From: Pedobacter sp. ASV28
GTDB lineage: Bacteria; Bacteroidota; Bacteroidia; Sphingobacteriales; Sphingobacteriaceae
DNA length: 58,747 nucleotides
Direction of reading: 5' to 3'
NCBI RefSeq assembly: GCF_016428855.1
Contig: NZ_JAELTN010000032.1
Coordinates: 1 to 58,747, forward strand
In this document: in pieces, positions 45,988 through 55,670 of the stretch
How the letters are laid out: each line of letters begins with the position of its first letter
How positions within the stretch are numbered: position 1 is the first letter of the stretch
The notes under the pieces: model-generated
Databases searched by the model: none
What the model saw: only the letters and a program-made list of their open reading frames with translations
Told to the model about the DNA's origin: nothing
Position numbers and translations under genes: made by a program

Positions 45988-47529
45988 ATGAACAATAAAA
46001 TTGAGATCTTAAAAAACAAAATACAACAAGCACATTTAGGCGGAGGGCAAGCTCGAATAGACAGCCAACATAAGAAAGGTAAGCTTACCGCTCGTGAGCG
46101 TATTTATTTCCTATTAGATGAGGGCAGCTTTGAAGAAATTGGCATGTTGGTTACCCATCGCAGTACCGATTTCGGAATGGAAAAGGAAAAATATCCAGGT
46201 GATGGCGTCATTACCGGTTATGGAACGGTAAATGGCAGGCTTACCTATGTTTTTTCTCAAGACTTTACCGTATTCGGAGGTTCTTTATCTGAAACACATG
46301 CCGAAAAGATCTGTAAGATCATGGACATGGCCATGAAAAATGGGGCCCCTATCATTGGCCTAAATGATAGTGGTGGAGCCCGTATTCAAGAGGGTGTGGT
46401 GTCTCTTGGAGGCTATGCTGATATTTTCTACAGGAATGTACAAGCTTCCGGTGTAATTCCTCAGCTTTCCGCTATTATGGGCCCTTGTGCTGGTGGTGCA
46501 GTGTACTCTCCGGCCATTACTGATTTTATTCTAATGGTAGAAAATACCTCTTACATGTTCGTCACCGGCCCGAACGTAGTAAAAACAGTAACCCATGAAG
46601 AGGTAAGTTCAGAGGAACTTGGTGGCGCAAGCACCCATGCTACAAAATCAGGCGTTACCCATTTTGCCTGTACAAATGAAATTGATGCCATCAACCACCT
46701 CAAAAAGCTGCTAAGCTACCTGCCGCAAAATTGTGAGGACATCCCGTCGGATTTGCCTTATGAGATAGGTGACGAAACCAAAAAGGAATTAGATAATATC
46801 CTACCCAGCAACACCAATCAGCCTTATGATATCCGAGAAGTGATCAATATCGTAACCGATCACGAAAGCTTTTTGGAAGTACATGCTGCCTATGCAGAAA
46901 ACATTGTGGTGGGCTTTGCCAGGTTAGCTGGTAGAAGTATTGGCATAATTGCCAATCAACCTGCTTATTTAGCAGGAGTTTTAGATAATAATGCTTCGGT
47001 TAAAGCAGCGCGTTTTGTTCGTTTTTGCGATTGTTTCAACATTCCCCTTTTGGTATTTGAAGACGTACCCGGTTTCTTGCCAGGAACTGATCAAGAATGG
47101 AATGGCATCATCACCAATGGTGCGAAACTATTGTATGCTTTTAGCGAAGCCACTGTGCCACGCATTACTGTAATTACACGCAAGGCATATGGAGGTGCCT
47201 ACGATGTCATGAATTCCAAACATATCGGAGCGGATATGAATTATGCTTGGCCGAGTGCCGAAATTGCAGTTATGGGTGCAAAAGGTGCTGCAGAGATCAT
47301 TTTTAAAAAAGAAATCTCAAGCGCTGAAAATCCAGAAGAAAAATGGCTGGAGAAAGAGAAATTATATTCCGATATTTTTGCCAATCCCTACCGGGCTGCA
47401 GAACGAGGTTTTGTGGATGAGGTTATAGAACCATCACAAACTAGAATTAAATTAATAAAGGCATTTAAAATGTTGGAGAATAAGGTAGTAAACAATCCTA
47501 GAAAGAAACACGGAAATATTCCTTTGTAA
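45988..47529 (+). CDS. Acyl-CoA carboxylase carboxyltransferase (beta) subunit
   Basis: A 513-residue carboxyltransferase subunit of the propionyl/methylmalonyl/methylcrotonyl-CoA class. Motifs: [30 protein letters not shown], the oxyanion-hole stretch [24 protein letters not shown], and the C-terminal half [19 protein letters not shown] and [12 protein letters not shown]. Most similar in layout to PccB, which moves carboxyl from biotin to propionyl-CoA to give methylmalonyl-CoA. The biotin carboxylase and carrier subunits are not beside it. The frame also offers ATG at 45973; 45988 (MNNKIEIL) matches family starts. Confidence 0.9.
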   Translation: MNNKIEILKNKIQQAHLGGGQARIDSQHKKGKLTARERIYFLLDEGSFEEIGMLVTHRSTDFGMEKEKYPGDGVITGYGTVNGRLTYVFSQDFTVFGGSLSETHAEKICKIMDMAMKNGAPIIGLNDSGGARIQEGVVSLGGYADIFYRNVQASGVIPQLSAIMGPCAGGAVYSPAITDFILMVENTSYMFVTGPNVVKTVTHEEVSSEELGGASTHATKSGVTHFACTNEIDAINHLKKLLSYLPQNCEDIPSDLPYEIGDETKKELDNILPSNTNQPYDIREVINIVTDHESFLEVHAAYAENIVVGFARLAGRSIGIIANQPAYLAGVLDNNASVKAARFVRFCDCFNIPLLVFEDVPGFLPGTDQEWNGIITNGAKLLYAFSEATVPRITVITRKAYGGAYDVMNSKHIGADMNYAWPSAEIAVMGAKGAAEIIFKKEISSAENPEEKWLEKEKLYSDIFANPYRAAERGFVDEVIEPSQTRIKLIKAFKMLENKVVNNPRKKHGNIPL

Positions 47530-47597
47530 ACATTGGGTTTTAGAACCCCATCTGGGTTCTTATACTTTACGCTCCCAAACCATATACCTAATATGAT

Positions 47598-48760
47598 ATG
47601 CAACATATTTTAAAACGAGCCGACGTAATTCTAATGGCCTTTTGTACAGGGCTCATCGTAGCAAATATTTACTATTGCCAACCATTGGTCATATTGGTAG
47701 CCAAAGAGTTTAAGCTAACAGAAAGTACAGCTGGCAGCATCGCTTATTTAACTCAGGCCGGTTATGCGATTGGCCTTTTCCTCCTGGTACCATTGGGCGA
47801 TATGTTTGAAAGGAAGAAACAGATATTGGTGATAACTACATTGGCCATTGTTTCCTTACTTATTGCTGGATTTTCACATAGCTTTTTGGTTTTGGCCATA
47901 GCAAGTGTACTTATTGGTGCCTGTTCTATAGTGCCTCAACTTATTCTTCCACTAACCGCCTCATTAAGTGATGATGAAAGCCGGGGCCACAACATAGGCA
48001 TTGTAATGAGTGGTCTATTGGTAGGAATTCTCGCTTCCAGGGCAATTAGCGGCATAGTAGGCGACTTATTGGGCTGGCGTGCCATGTTTCGATTGCTGCG
48101 GCCATTTGTGCTTTGTTGATTTTCTTAATGGCACTTCGCTTTCCTAAAAGTGCCCCCTCTTTTAAAGGCAGTTACCAAGAATTAATGAGCTCCATGTTTT
48201 CCTATATCAAGACACAGCCCGTATTAAGGGAAGCATCGTTGATCAATTTCTTTGCTTTTATTGTCATTATGGGATTTTGGACCACGATGGTACTGTTCTT
48301 GGCCAATAAACCTTTTCACTTTAACACTTCGCAAATAGGCCTATTCGGTATTGCCGGTGCTGCAGGTGCACTTGCAGCACCGCTAGTGGGCAAACTTAGT
48401 GATGGCACCAATCCTAGAAAGAATCTCCTAATCGGTTTTATTTTGGAACTGATAAGCGTAGCACTTTTTTACTTTACCGGCAGCAACATTTTTCTTTTTG
48501 TAATAGGCATTATCTTGATAGATATTGGCCAACAGGCCATACACGTGACCAATCAGACCAGAATATATACCCTTTTACCTGAAGCCAGGAACCGACTTAA
48601 CACCATATTTATGTCTGTTAGCTTTGTAGGAGCAAGTTGTGGCTCTGCATTGGGCCTATGGCTATGGAGCCTAGGCGGATGGGCCATGTTCTGCTATGGC
48701 ATTACTGCTATTATTCTTTTAAACATTATTATTTATAAGTTATATTCGAAGAAAACTTAA
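47598..48760 (+). pseudogene. MFS transporter interrupted by one frameshift
   Basis: Frame one from the ATG at 47598 gives residues MQHILKRADVILMAFCTG... through GDMFERKKQI (motif A) to GWRAMF, then stops at 48117. Frame two continues the protein as IAAAICALLIFLMALRFP to the stop at 48760. The two join if one base is missing at 48087-48092 (ATGTTT-CG-ATTGCTGCG). Joined, it is ~387 residues with ~12 membrane helices, a normal MFS drug or sugar efflux size. Both halves keep full coding character, so the shift is recent or a sequencing error. It lies 2 nt before the next gene. Confidence 0.85.
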
Positions 48761-48762
48761 AG

Positions 48763-49386
48763 ATGAAACCGTCTAAAATAGGCCATAACCTCTCATTAAT
48801 TTTTGTATTATCTGTCTGCTGTTCATTAGTTAGTTTTGCTCAGCAAGAAACCGTTCAAAACAAACAACCCACAGAAGTAGCATCGTTAAACAAAATCAGA
48901 CTTAATCTGATAGGTTTAGGTTATGAACGAGAACAGAAAATTGGCAAAACCACTACCTTTTATGTAGGCGCAGGGCTCGAAGGTTCATTCATCTACAATT
49001 ATGAACTTCAAATTCAGCAAACCTACTCTTCTAATGGCTCTCTTAACTATACTTATACCTCAAAAAGTAACTCAGAATTCAAAATATTCCCTGCTCTAAA
49101 CACAGGTATTAGATATTATTATAATTTCCAACGCCGAATAAAAAAAGGAAAGAATACCTTCAACAATGCAGCTGGTTACATTGCTTTTGATATGTTGGGT
49201 TTATTCCCTACGAAAGAAGAGGGAATAGATTATCAAATCAATTTAGGCCCAATGTGGGGTTTTCAAACGAATGCAGGCAAGAAAGTAAATTTTGAGCTTT
49301 GTTTAGGCCCTGGATTTGCGATAACCAACAAAGAGACGGCTTTTTATGGTGTCGGCGGAAAAATAGGGTTTAGTTTCTTACTATGA
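48763..49386 (+). CDS. Exported outer-membrane-like beta-rich protein
   Basis: A 207-residue protein with a signal peptide (LSLIFVLSVCCSLVSFAQ). The body alternates hydrophobic and polar residues in short strands (KIRLNLIGLGYERE, FYVGAGLEGSFIYNYELQ, VGGKIGFSFLL), consistent with an eight-stranded outer-membrane barrel. No family name can be given. It starts 2 nt after the MFS frame, and its stop overlaps the next gene's ATG as ATGA, so the three are probably cotranscribed. Confidence 0.75.
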   Translation: MKPSKIGHNLSLIFVLSVCCSLVSFAQQETVQNKQPTEVASLNKIRLNLIGLGYEREQKIGKTTTFYVGAGLEGSFIYNYELQIQQTYSSNGSLNYTYTSKSNSEFKIFPALNTGIRYYYNFQRRIKKGKNTFNNAAGYIAFDMLGLFPTKEEGIDYQINLGPMWGFQTNAGKKVNFELCLGPGFAITNKETAFYGVGGKIGFSFLL

Positions 49387-49796
49387 TGGATGCAGTAGTA
49401 GAGCAAATTTTTCCGACACTTACTTGGCGCATCAGAAAACTGGCCATGTATCCCGATAAGGAAATCATAGACATGGAATTACCTGATGATTTTGATGGGA
49501 TTCATTTTGGGCTTTACTACCAACACGAACTTACCGGAGTAGTATCTTTATTTATGCAAGGCAATATTGCACAGTTCAGAAAAATGGCCATTTTACCAGG
49601 TGCACAGGGAAAGGGGCTGGGCAAACAATTGCTCGAATATTTGATTGATTATTGCAAGACACAAGGTATAAACACACTGTGGTGTAATGCCAGGACCATT
49701 GCCATTGGCTTTTATACAAAAATTGGTTTCGTAGTTAAAGGTAAACCCTATCTACGAAACCAAATCGAATATATTCGTGCAGAAATTACGGTTTAG
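49383..49796 (+). CDS. GNAT-family N-acetyltransferase
   Basis: A 137-residue single-domain GNAT with the acetyl-CoA loop AQGKGLGKQLLEYLIDYC and the preceding strand FRKMAILPG. Later IAIGFYTKIGFVVKGKPY is the usual C-terminal signature. The substrate is unknown. It overlaps the upstream gene by 4 nt and runs head-on into the SPFH-like gene (11-nt overlap of coding ends). Confidence 0.9.
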   Translation: MMDAVVEQIFPTLTWRIRKLAMYPDKEIIDMELPDDFDGIHFGLYYQHELTGVVSLFMQGNIAQFRKMAILPGAQGKGLGKQLLEYLIDYCKTQGINTLWCNARTIAIGFYTKIGFVVKGKPYLRNQIEYIRAEITV

Positions 49797-50187
49797 GTAA
49801 TGCTTTATTCAAATCCATTATCGGTGTTAGGCCCTGTGATGGCACGTAAATGATCTGGGGCAAACTACCTTTGTCGGCAAGCTTCTCCAAGGTCCTGATA
49901 AATAGATACTGGTTGTAAGTAGCTGATAAGGTGCCATTTTCCACACGCATGGCCTCTGCCATACCTTTTGCACGCTCAATTTCGGCTTCGGCGTTTAATT
50001 TTTCAGCTTCAAGCCTTGCTTTGGCCTCTTCTACCAAGATCCTTCGATTTTGCTCTGCCTTAGCCATTTCGGCCTTTCCGGCCATCTCTTGCTGCCATAC
50101 ATTGTACTTTGGCAGACCATACATTAAACAAACAATTACGATCAAAATAAAGAGTACGGCAGGAACAAAGATTTTCGTTACATTCAT
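49786..50187 (-). CDS. Truncated SPFH/band-7-like membrane protein
   Basis: A 133-residue protein: one N-terminal transmembrane helix (KIFVPAVLFILIVIVCLMYGLP), a charged coiled coil rich in Ala/Glu/Lys (EEAKARLEAEKLNAEAEIERAKG, ~45-80), and a tail YLFIRTLEKLADKGSLPQIIYVPS. The coil and tail match the C-terminal part of band-7/prohibitin-like proteins, but the ~130-residue SPFH domain between the helix and the coil is missing. It could be a reduced membrane scaffold or a deletion product. Confidence 0.65.
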   Translation of the reverse strand: MNVTKIFVPAVLFILIVIVCLMYGLPKYNVWQQEMAGKAEMAKAEQNRRILVEEAKARLEAEKLNAEAEIERAKGMAEAMRVENGTLSATYNQYLFIRTLEKLADKGSLPQIIYVPSQGLTPIMDLNKALPKP

Positions 50188-50320
50188 AAAAGATAAGTTT
50201 TAATAGTTAACTAGTAATATAATGAATTTCCTGTCAAAATTCAAGAAACGGGTTTCATAATATACCTTTAATATGTACATTTACCACCATACATATATAA
50301 AAAACTATGGCAAAGAAAGC

Positions 50321-50365
50321 ATCATGATTTTCCAAAATCGATGAAAAAATGTATAAAATCATGAT
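50321..50365. promoter_or_regulatory. Inverted repeat upstream of the M42 peptidase gene
   Basis: ATCATGATTTT (50321-50331) and AAAATCATGAT (50355-50365) are perfect 11-bp inverted arms separated by 23 nt, ending 33 nt before the ATG. Could be an operator or a 5'-leader hairpin. Confidence 0.35.
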
Positions 50366-50398
50366 AGCTTCGTCACAATTGAAAACAATGTTATACAG

Positions 50399-51511
50399 AT
50401 GAAAAAAAAAGAAAAGAAAAAACATGAGCCTGTAGTTACCAAAAAATCGCTACAGTTTTTTGAAAAATATATCAATAACGCAGCCCCTACTGGCTACGAG
50501 TGGGAAGGTCAAAAACTCTGGTTAGATTACCTAAAACCTTATGTAGACGAACATTTCATAGACAATTATGGTACAGCCGTGGGGGTGATCAACCCTAAGG
50601 CAGCTTATAAAGTAGTAATAGAAGCACATGCCGATGAAATTTCCTGGTATGTGAACTATATTACCAATGATGGTTTGATTTATGTCATCCGTAATGGTGG
50701 TTCCGATCATCAGATTGCCCCTTCTAAACGGGTAAATATACACACCGAAAAGGGCTTTATAAAAGCTGTATTTGGTTGGCCTGCCATTCATACCCGTCAT
50801 GGAGAAAAGGAGCAAACACCAGAACTTAAAAACATTTTTTTAGATTGCGGTTGCACCACCAAAGAAGAAGTCGAAGCCTTAGGCATTCATGTAGGCTGTG
50901 TCATTACCTACGAAGACGAGTTTATGGTATTGAATGACCGTTACTATGTGGGCCGTGCCCTAGATAACCGTGCTGGAGGATTTATGATTGCCGAAGTAGC
51001 ACGTTTGCTAAAAGAGAACAAGAAAAAGCTGCCATTTGGCTTATATATTGTAAACTCCGTACAGGAAGAGATTGGTTTGCGTGGTGCAGAAATGATTGCC
51101 GACCACATTAAGCCAAATGTAGCGATCGTTACCGATGTTACACATGATACCACTACTCCTATGATTAATAAGATTACGCAAGGGGATCTTTCGGCAGGAA
51201 AAGGTCCTGTGGTTTCTTATGCGCCTGCTGTACAGACTAATTTAAATAAACTATTGATCAAAACAGCAGAAAAAGCAGGCATTCCTTTCCAACGTCAGGC
51301 TTCTTCACGTTCTACGGGGACCGATACCGATGCCTTTGCCTATTCTAATGGCGGTGTGCCTTCCGCATTAATCTCTCTACCATTACGCTATATGCACACT
51401 ACTGTAGAAATGGTGCACAAGGAAGATGTAGACAATGTCATCAGCCTCATTTACGAGAGTTTGCTGGCCATTAAAGATGGTCAGGATTTTAGAGAATTCA
51501 CTAAAATTTAA
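50399..51511 (+). CDS. M42-family metallo-aminopeptidase
   Basis: A 370-residue cytoplasmic cocatalytic metallopeptidase (M42, PepA/FrvX-like) that forms large tetrahedral aminopeptidase complexes. Motifs: EAHADEI (His-Asp ligands), RALDNRAGG, SVQEEIGLRGA with the catalytic Glu, and TDVTHDTT. The His ligand appears in YMHTTVEMVHKED. It has an extra Lys-rich N-terminus (MKKKEKKKHE). Full length for the family. Terminator downstream. Confidence 0.92.
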   Translation: MKKKEKKKHEPVVTKKSLQFFEKYINNAAPTGYEWEGQKLWLDYLKPYVDEHFIDNYGTAVGVINPKAAYKVVIEAHADEISWYVNYITNDGLIYVIRNGGSDHQIAPSKRVNIHTEKGFIKAVFGWPAIHTRHGEKEQTPELKNIFLDCGCTTKEEVEALGIHVGCVITYEDEFMVLNDRYYVGRALDNRAGGFMIAEVARLLKENKKKLPFGLYIVNSVQEEIGLRGAEMIADHIKPNVAIVTDVTHDTTTPMINKITQGDLSAGKGPVVSYAPAVQTNLNKLLIKTAEKAGIPFQRQASSRSTGTDTDAFAYSNGGVPSALISLPLRYMHTTVEMVHKEDVDNVISLIYESLLAIKDGQDFREFTKI

Positions 51512-51523
51512 TCAGAATACGAG

Positions 51524-51550
51524 AGGCCTGAAAATTATTCAGGCCTTTTT
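51524..51550 (+). terminator. Terminator of the M42 peptidase gene
   Basis: AGGCCTGAA (51524-51532) pairs with TTCAGGCCT (51538-51546) around AATTA and is followed by TTTTT. Confidence 0.85.
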
Positions 51551-51714
51551 CATATCCAGTCATTATCCATTATAATCGATAAAAAAATGCCCTTATGTGT
51601 CTATGTGGTTCATTTAATTAAAGAAAAGATACCACCACATAAAACACACATAGCATTAATAAAATGTCGTGGCCTATCCTTTATTATCTAAAAAATATTT
51701 TAATTTATGTATTT

Positions 51715-51729
51715 AACTACGTAGTTTTG
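51715..51729 (+). promoter_or_regulatory. Palindrome AACTACGTAGTT overlapping a -7 element
   Basis: A perfect 12-bp palindrome (51715-51726) overlaps TAGTTTTG (51722-51729), an exact TAnnTTTG. The following GNAT gene starts at 51736, 6 nt on, so the transcript may be leaderless. The MarR gene is second in this unit and is the likely binder. Confidence 0.55.
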
Positions 51730-51735
51730 TACATT

Positions 51736-52224
51736 ATGAATATAACCATCGTTCCAATCTACAATAATGACAGCGAGGCTGTGATTAATATCATTTTACC
51801 GATACAACAAAATGAGTTCAACATAGCCATCGGCATCAAAGACCAACAAGACCTTTTAACCATCGAAGAATTCTACCATCACGGTGGAGGTCATTTTTGG
51901 GGTGCCAAAATTGACGGGGAATTAGTAGGCACCATAGGTCTTATCAAAAGCAGCGAGGACTTTGGTACCATTAGAAAAATGTTTGTTAAAAAAGAATATA
52001 GAGGCAAAGATTTTGGAATAGCTCAACTATTATTGGATACTTTGGTTACCTACAGTAAAGAAATTGGTTTAAAAGACCTATACTTGGGAACAAAGGATGT
52101 CTTACAAGCTGCATTACGTTTTTATGAAAAAAACGGTTTTTCGGTCATCCATAAAAATGAATTACCAAAAGTTTTTCCTATAATGGCTGTTGATAATGTC
52201 TTTTGCCGGTTAGCGCTAAAATAG
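51736..52224 (+). CDS. GNAT-family N-acetyltransferase
   Basis: A 162-residue GNAT: IDGELVGTIGLIKS strand, FGTIRKMFVKKEYRGKDFGI with the acetyl-CoA loop, and AALRFYEKNGFSVIHKNELP. The frame reaches an ATG at 51664, but that would put the promoter/operator palindrome inside the coding region, so the ATG at 51736 (MNITIVPIY) is chosen. A MarR gene follows 7 nt downstream; such GNAT-MarR pairs are common. Substrate unknown. Confidence 0.88.
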   Translation: MNITIVPIYNNDSEAVINIILPIQQNEFNIAIGIKDQQDLLTIEEFYHHGGGHFWGAKIDGELVGTIGLIKSSEDFGTIRKMFVKKEYRGKDFGIAQLLLDTLVTYSKEIGLKDLYLGTKDVLQAALRFYEKNGFSVIHKNELPKVFPIMAVDNVFCRLALK

Positions 52225-52231
52225 ATAGCCC

Positions 52232-52717
52232 ATGAATATCATAAATAGTGTAGGCACATTAGCCCTATCTACCCGCTTACAGCGGTTGAGTGAACAATTG
52301 CGCAAGGATGGAGCTTTATTATACAAAGAGTATAATATCGATTTCGAACCTAAGTGGTTTCCGGTAATCTATACACTTTACCAAAGAAAAAAACTAAATA
52401 TCATAGAAATTGCATCAGAAATTGGTTATAGCCATCCATCAACCATCAGCCTGCTGAAAGAATTAGAAAAAGAAAAAATTGTGCAATCTAAAAAAGATAA
52501 AAAAGATGAACGTAAGCGAATTGTTTCGCTCACTACAAAAGGTGAATCACTGGTTTCGGACATGTTGCCCGTATGGTCAATCATAAACAAAGCATTGGAA
52601 GAAATCATAGATAATGAGAACAATCTATTGAAGGCCATAAATGAAGCGGAGGAAAAAATCAAAAGATCGAGCTTTTTTCAACGTGCTTTAATATTAAAAG
52701 AGAAAGCAGCGTTATAA
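52232..52717 (+). CDS. MarR-family transcriptional regulator
   Basis: A 161-residue winged-helix regulator. The DNA-binding part is IIEIASEIGYSHPSTISLLKELEKEKIV, followed by the wing KDKKDERKRIVSLTTKGES. It probably represses its own operon through the AACTACGTAGTT palindrome (51715). The effector is unknown. It is the second gene after the GNAT, 7-nt gap. Confidence 0.92.
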   Translation: MNIINSVGTLALSTRLQRLSEQLRKDGALLYKEYNIDFEPKWFPVIYTLYQRKKLNIIEIASEIGYSHPSTISLLKELEKEKIVQSKKDKKDERKRIVSLTTKGESLVSDMLPVWSIINKALEEIIDNENNLLKAINEAEEKIKRSSFFQRALILKEKAAL

Positions 52718-52765
52718 ATATCTTACAGATATCTCTTTCCAAAAAAGGCTAGATTATATTTACTT

Positions 52766-55648
52766 TTAGTAAAAACTACCATCGCCCCTACGCATAATCT
52801 GTCTACCATTACGTCCCCTTGCTCCGGTCCATTTCTGCAAACGAACATTTGCCCTTAGCATAAAATACCGGCTTAAAGCATTCGTTCTGGTCTCTGTTTT
52901 CATTAAGTCGGTTACGTTAAGGTTGATGAAGTTATTCTCTTTCAATAAGTCAAATGCTTGAAAGGTAATTGATGCCCTACGTTTCCAGAACTCTTTCTGA
53001 AGATAGGCGTTGATCACCAAAGGATTACTGGTGATATTGGCATCTAGTCCAGTTACAAAATTCTTACTGGCACTATAACCAAAAATCAAGGATTGCCACA
53101 TGTAAAACTTACCATCTATATTTAAAGACAAAGTTTTAGTATTAACAGTATTCGTACTTATTGTATTGTCTGATTTTGTGATGTTATAGGCAACATTTGG
53201 GTTAACTTCAAGCCATTCGTTAGGATTGATCCGTGGTCCAAACCGTTCCGTGATATTCCAAGTTCTGGTAATACTTTCCCTATTATTACTCATGGATACG
53301 CCATGATTATATGAGGCATTTCCACTAAGTGCGAGGTTATATTTACGATTATTGAGTTGTTTGCTAATCGAATAATTACCCCCAATACGGTAAGCTCCGT
53401 TCATATTGGTATATCGGGTTTCATTTTTTTCTAGTTGTCCACTTGAATTAAATAACTGAACTACATTGCGTACTACCGAATTATCGATAAAAGTGGCATT
53501 AAGGTTTACGGAATAATTGAGTTTATGGTTCGCGATATAATTATTATAATTAGCATTGACTGTATGGTTAAAGGTCACTTTCAAATCTGGATTACCCACT
53601 ACCGGATTTTGTGGGTTTGATACATCCCTTACAGGCTGTATTTGGTCGAAAGTAGGCTCATTAGCACTGCCAGAATAATTGACCTGCACACTATGTTGCC
53701 TAGACCAGGCGTATTGAAATCTTGCTATGGGGATCAGGTTAAAGCTGTTACGTCTGGTTGTAGTACCTAAACTGACCTTGGTACCACTTAATATGCCTGG
53801 TACGCCCGTAAGGCCTAAAGAAAACCTAACTTTTGAAGTTGATGACAATCCATAACGGTAATTTAGGGCAATACGGGCCTGCGTAAATGAATAATCATAA
53901 ATATTACTCAGCGAGTCTACCACGTGTCTATTTTCAAACGCATCAATATTACTTGTAATCGCTCTATTATCATAACCATTATAGTTAATCTGTCCATTAA
54001 ATTCCAACTGGCTATTCGCCGCTAATGGCTCTACATAAGTAAGGCTCCCTCTGTAATTGCTTGTTTGGTTTGTTCTTTCTACTAATCGATGTACAAGTGA
54101 ATCTAGGCTATTGATATCATCTTTATAAAATTTGGTATTACGCTCCTGATCAGTTTCCTGGTTTGCGGTATTAAAGCTCAATTGCATTGAAAAGTTTCTA
54201 CGCGGCTTATTAAATATATGCTGATAAAATATGGTTGCCCCAACACTTGGTCTTGTATTTTTCCCAGAATTTATACCTAATTGATTTTGAGTAATCAAAG
54301 TCCCAGTTTGACCTATAGCAGATTGACTATTATTATTGGAAGAATTAAGGGTAACTTCTGGAACAACCCTCAGAAAATTATTACTGTCCAGATCTGCCTC
54401 TAATTCAAAATTAAAAGTATGTGTTTTTGTTCGATTATTTCTCTCACTTTCATTTGAAGAGAAGATGGTACCATTCGTACTGTAAATTTCGGAAAGACTA
54501 CTGTTCAGCAAATTGACATTGCTGAAATTATAACGATAGCTTGTATTGATCCTTACCTTTTTATTTAGCTGATCTCTAAAAGAAAAGGTTGAATTTCCGC
54601 TATTGCTCATTCCTCCACTTCCGTTCGAAGAATTGCCATTATTGTTATTTCCCCCTCCATTTCCTCTATTTCCGCCACCCTGGCTAGCGTTAACCCTAGC
54701 TCCGCCATTTCCACTGTTATTGGTGTCTCCGCCATTTGCGCCACTATTGGCCACGCCATTTACTGTATTATTTAAGCGTAAATTAACTGCCATATTTTGG
54801 TTGCCATTTAACCTGGTTCCAAAAACAGCACCTTCATAGCGTTCATTACTTCCACCCCCAGCACTAATATTAGCAGAATTTCCCACTGACTTGTCTGTTC
54901 GGGTTACAATGTTCAATATTTTTTCTGGATCACCATCCTTGATACCCGTTCTTGCGGCCTGATCTCCATAATCGTCTACGATCTGTATTTTATCTACAAT
55001 TTCGGCCGGGAGATTTTGGATAGCTGTACCGACATCACCTCCAGCATAAACTTTTCCATTTATTTTAGCCTTGGTAACGTTGTTTCCCTGATGGATTAAT
55101 GTGCCATCATTTCCTACCTCCATACCCTCCATTTTCTTTAATAGCTCATCTACGGTAGCATTTTCCCTGACAATATAATCACTCGCCTTATACTCTACCG
55201 TATCTGTTTTATAGGTTATGGATGGTGTGCCATTAATTACGACCTCATTTAGTGTATTGGCTATGGCTTTTAATATAATAGGATCCATTACAATACGTGG
55301 TACGGCATCATTTTGTTTATACTTATTAATTTGCTGCTTATAGCCCATCATAGTAAAACTCATGGTATAGGTGGCCATTTTTACATTTTTAAATACAAAA
55401 ATACCATCTGGATTAGTGCTTGCGACCAAAGTATCTCTATCTGACGTTAGACGAACAGTAACACCTGGAACACCTAAATCTGTAGTATCTTTTACAATAC
55501 CACTAATTTCCCTAGTAGCTAATGGCGGTGGAACATTTTTTCCTCTTGGCGAATTTTGTGCAAAAATATTTAAGCTACCCAAAAGCACAAAGATAAAGGC
55601 AGTCAAAAGGTTCAGATAGTTCATTCTTTTGGAAAGGGTATGGTTCAT
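52766..55648 (-). CDS. TonB-dependent-receptor-like outer-membrane barrel with Gly/Asn-rich insert
   Basis: A 960-residue protein with a signal segment (LNLLTAFIFVLLGSLNIFAQ), a CarboxypepD_reg-like domain (REISGIVKDTTDLGVPGVTV, ~45-130), a plug-like region (~150-260) and a large barrel, the plan of SusC-type or OMP_b-brl receptors. Residues ~300-350 are a low-complexity Gly/Asn-rich run (for example GGGNRGNGGGNNNNGNSSNG). It is 22 nt after the exported partner gene and probably cotranscribed. Start could be the second Met (55624). Substrate unknown. Confidence 0.85.
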   Translation of the reverse strand: MNHTLSKRMNYLNLLTAFIFVLLGSLNIFAQNSPRGKNVPPPLATREISGIVKDTTDLGVPGVTVRLTSDRDTLVASTNPDGIFVFKNVKMATYTMSFTMMGYKQQINKYKQNDAVPRIVMDPIILKAIANTLNEVVINGTPSITYKTDTVEYKASDYIVRENATVDELLKKMEGMEVGNDGTLIHQGNNVTKAKINGKVYAGGDVGTAIQNLPAEIVDKIQIVDDYGDQAARTGIKDGDPEKILNIVTRTDKSVGNSANISAGGGSNERYEGAVFGTRLNGNQNMAVNLRLNNTVNGVANSGANGGDTNNSGNGGARVNASQGGGNRGNGGGNNNNGNSSNGSGGMSNSGNSTFSFRDQLNKKVRINTSYRYNFSNVNLLNSSLSEIYSTNGTIFSSNESERNNRTKTHTFNFELEADLDSNNFLRVVPEVTLNSSNNNSQSAIGQTGTLITQNQLGINSGKNTRPSVGATIFYQHIFNKPRRNFSMQLSFNTANQETDQERNTKFYKDDINSLDSLVHRLVERTNQTSNYRGSLTYVEPLAANSQLEFNGQINYNGYDNRAITSNIDAFENRHVVDSLSNIYDYSFTQARIALNYRYGLSSTSKVRFSLGLTGVPGILSGTKVSLGTTTRRNSFNLIPIARFQYAWSRQHSVQVNYSGSANEPTFDQIQPVRDVSNPQNPVVGNPDLKVTFNHTVNANYNNYIANHKLNYSVNLNATFIDNSVVRNVVQLFNSSGQLEKNETRYTNMNGAYRIGGNYSISKQLNNRKYNLALSGNASYNHGVSMSNNRESITRTWNITERFGPRINPNEWLEVNPNVAYNITKSDNTISTNTVNTKTLSLNIDGKFYMWQSLIFGYSASKNFVTGLDANITSNPLVINAYLQKEFWKRRASITFQAFDLLKENNFINLNVTDLMKTETRTNALSRYFMLRANVRLQKWTGARGRNGRQIMRRGDGSFY

Positions 55649-55670
55649 GTAACGGCGTGTAATATTTAGA

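Noticed and set aside
47535..47560. Hairpin GGGTT...AACCC/GGGTTC after the carboxyltransferase gene as terminator
   Set aside because: The stem is only 7 bp, alternative pairings compete, and no T-run follows.
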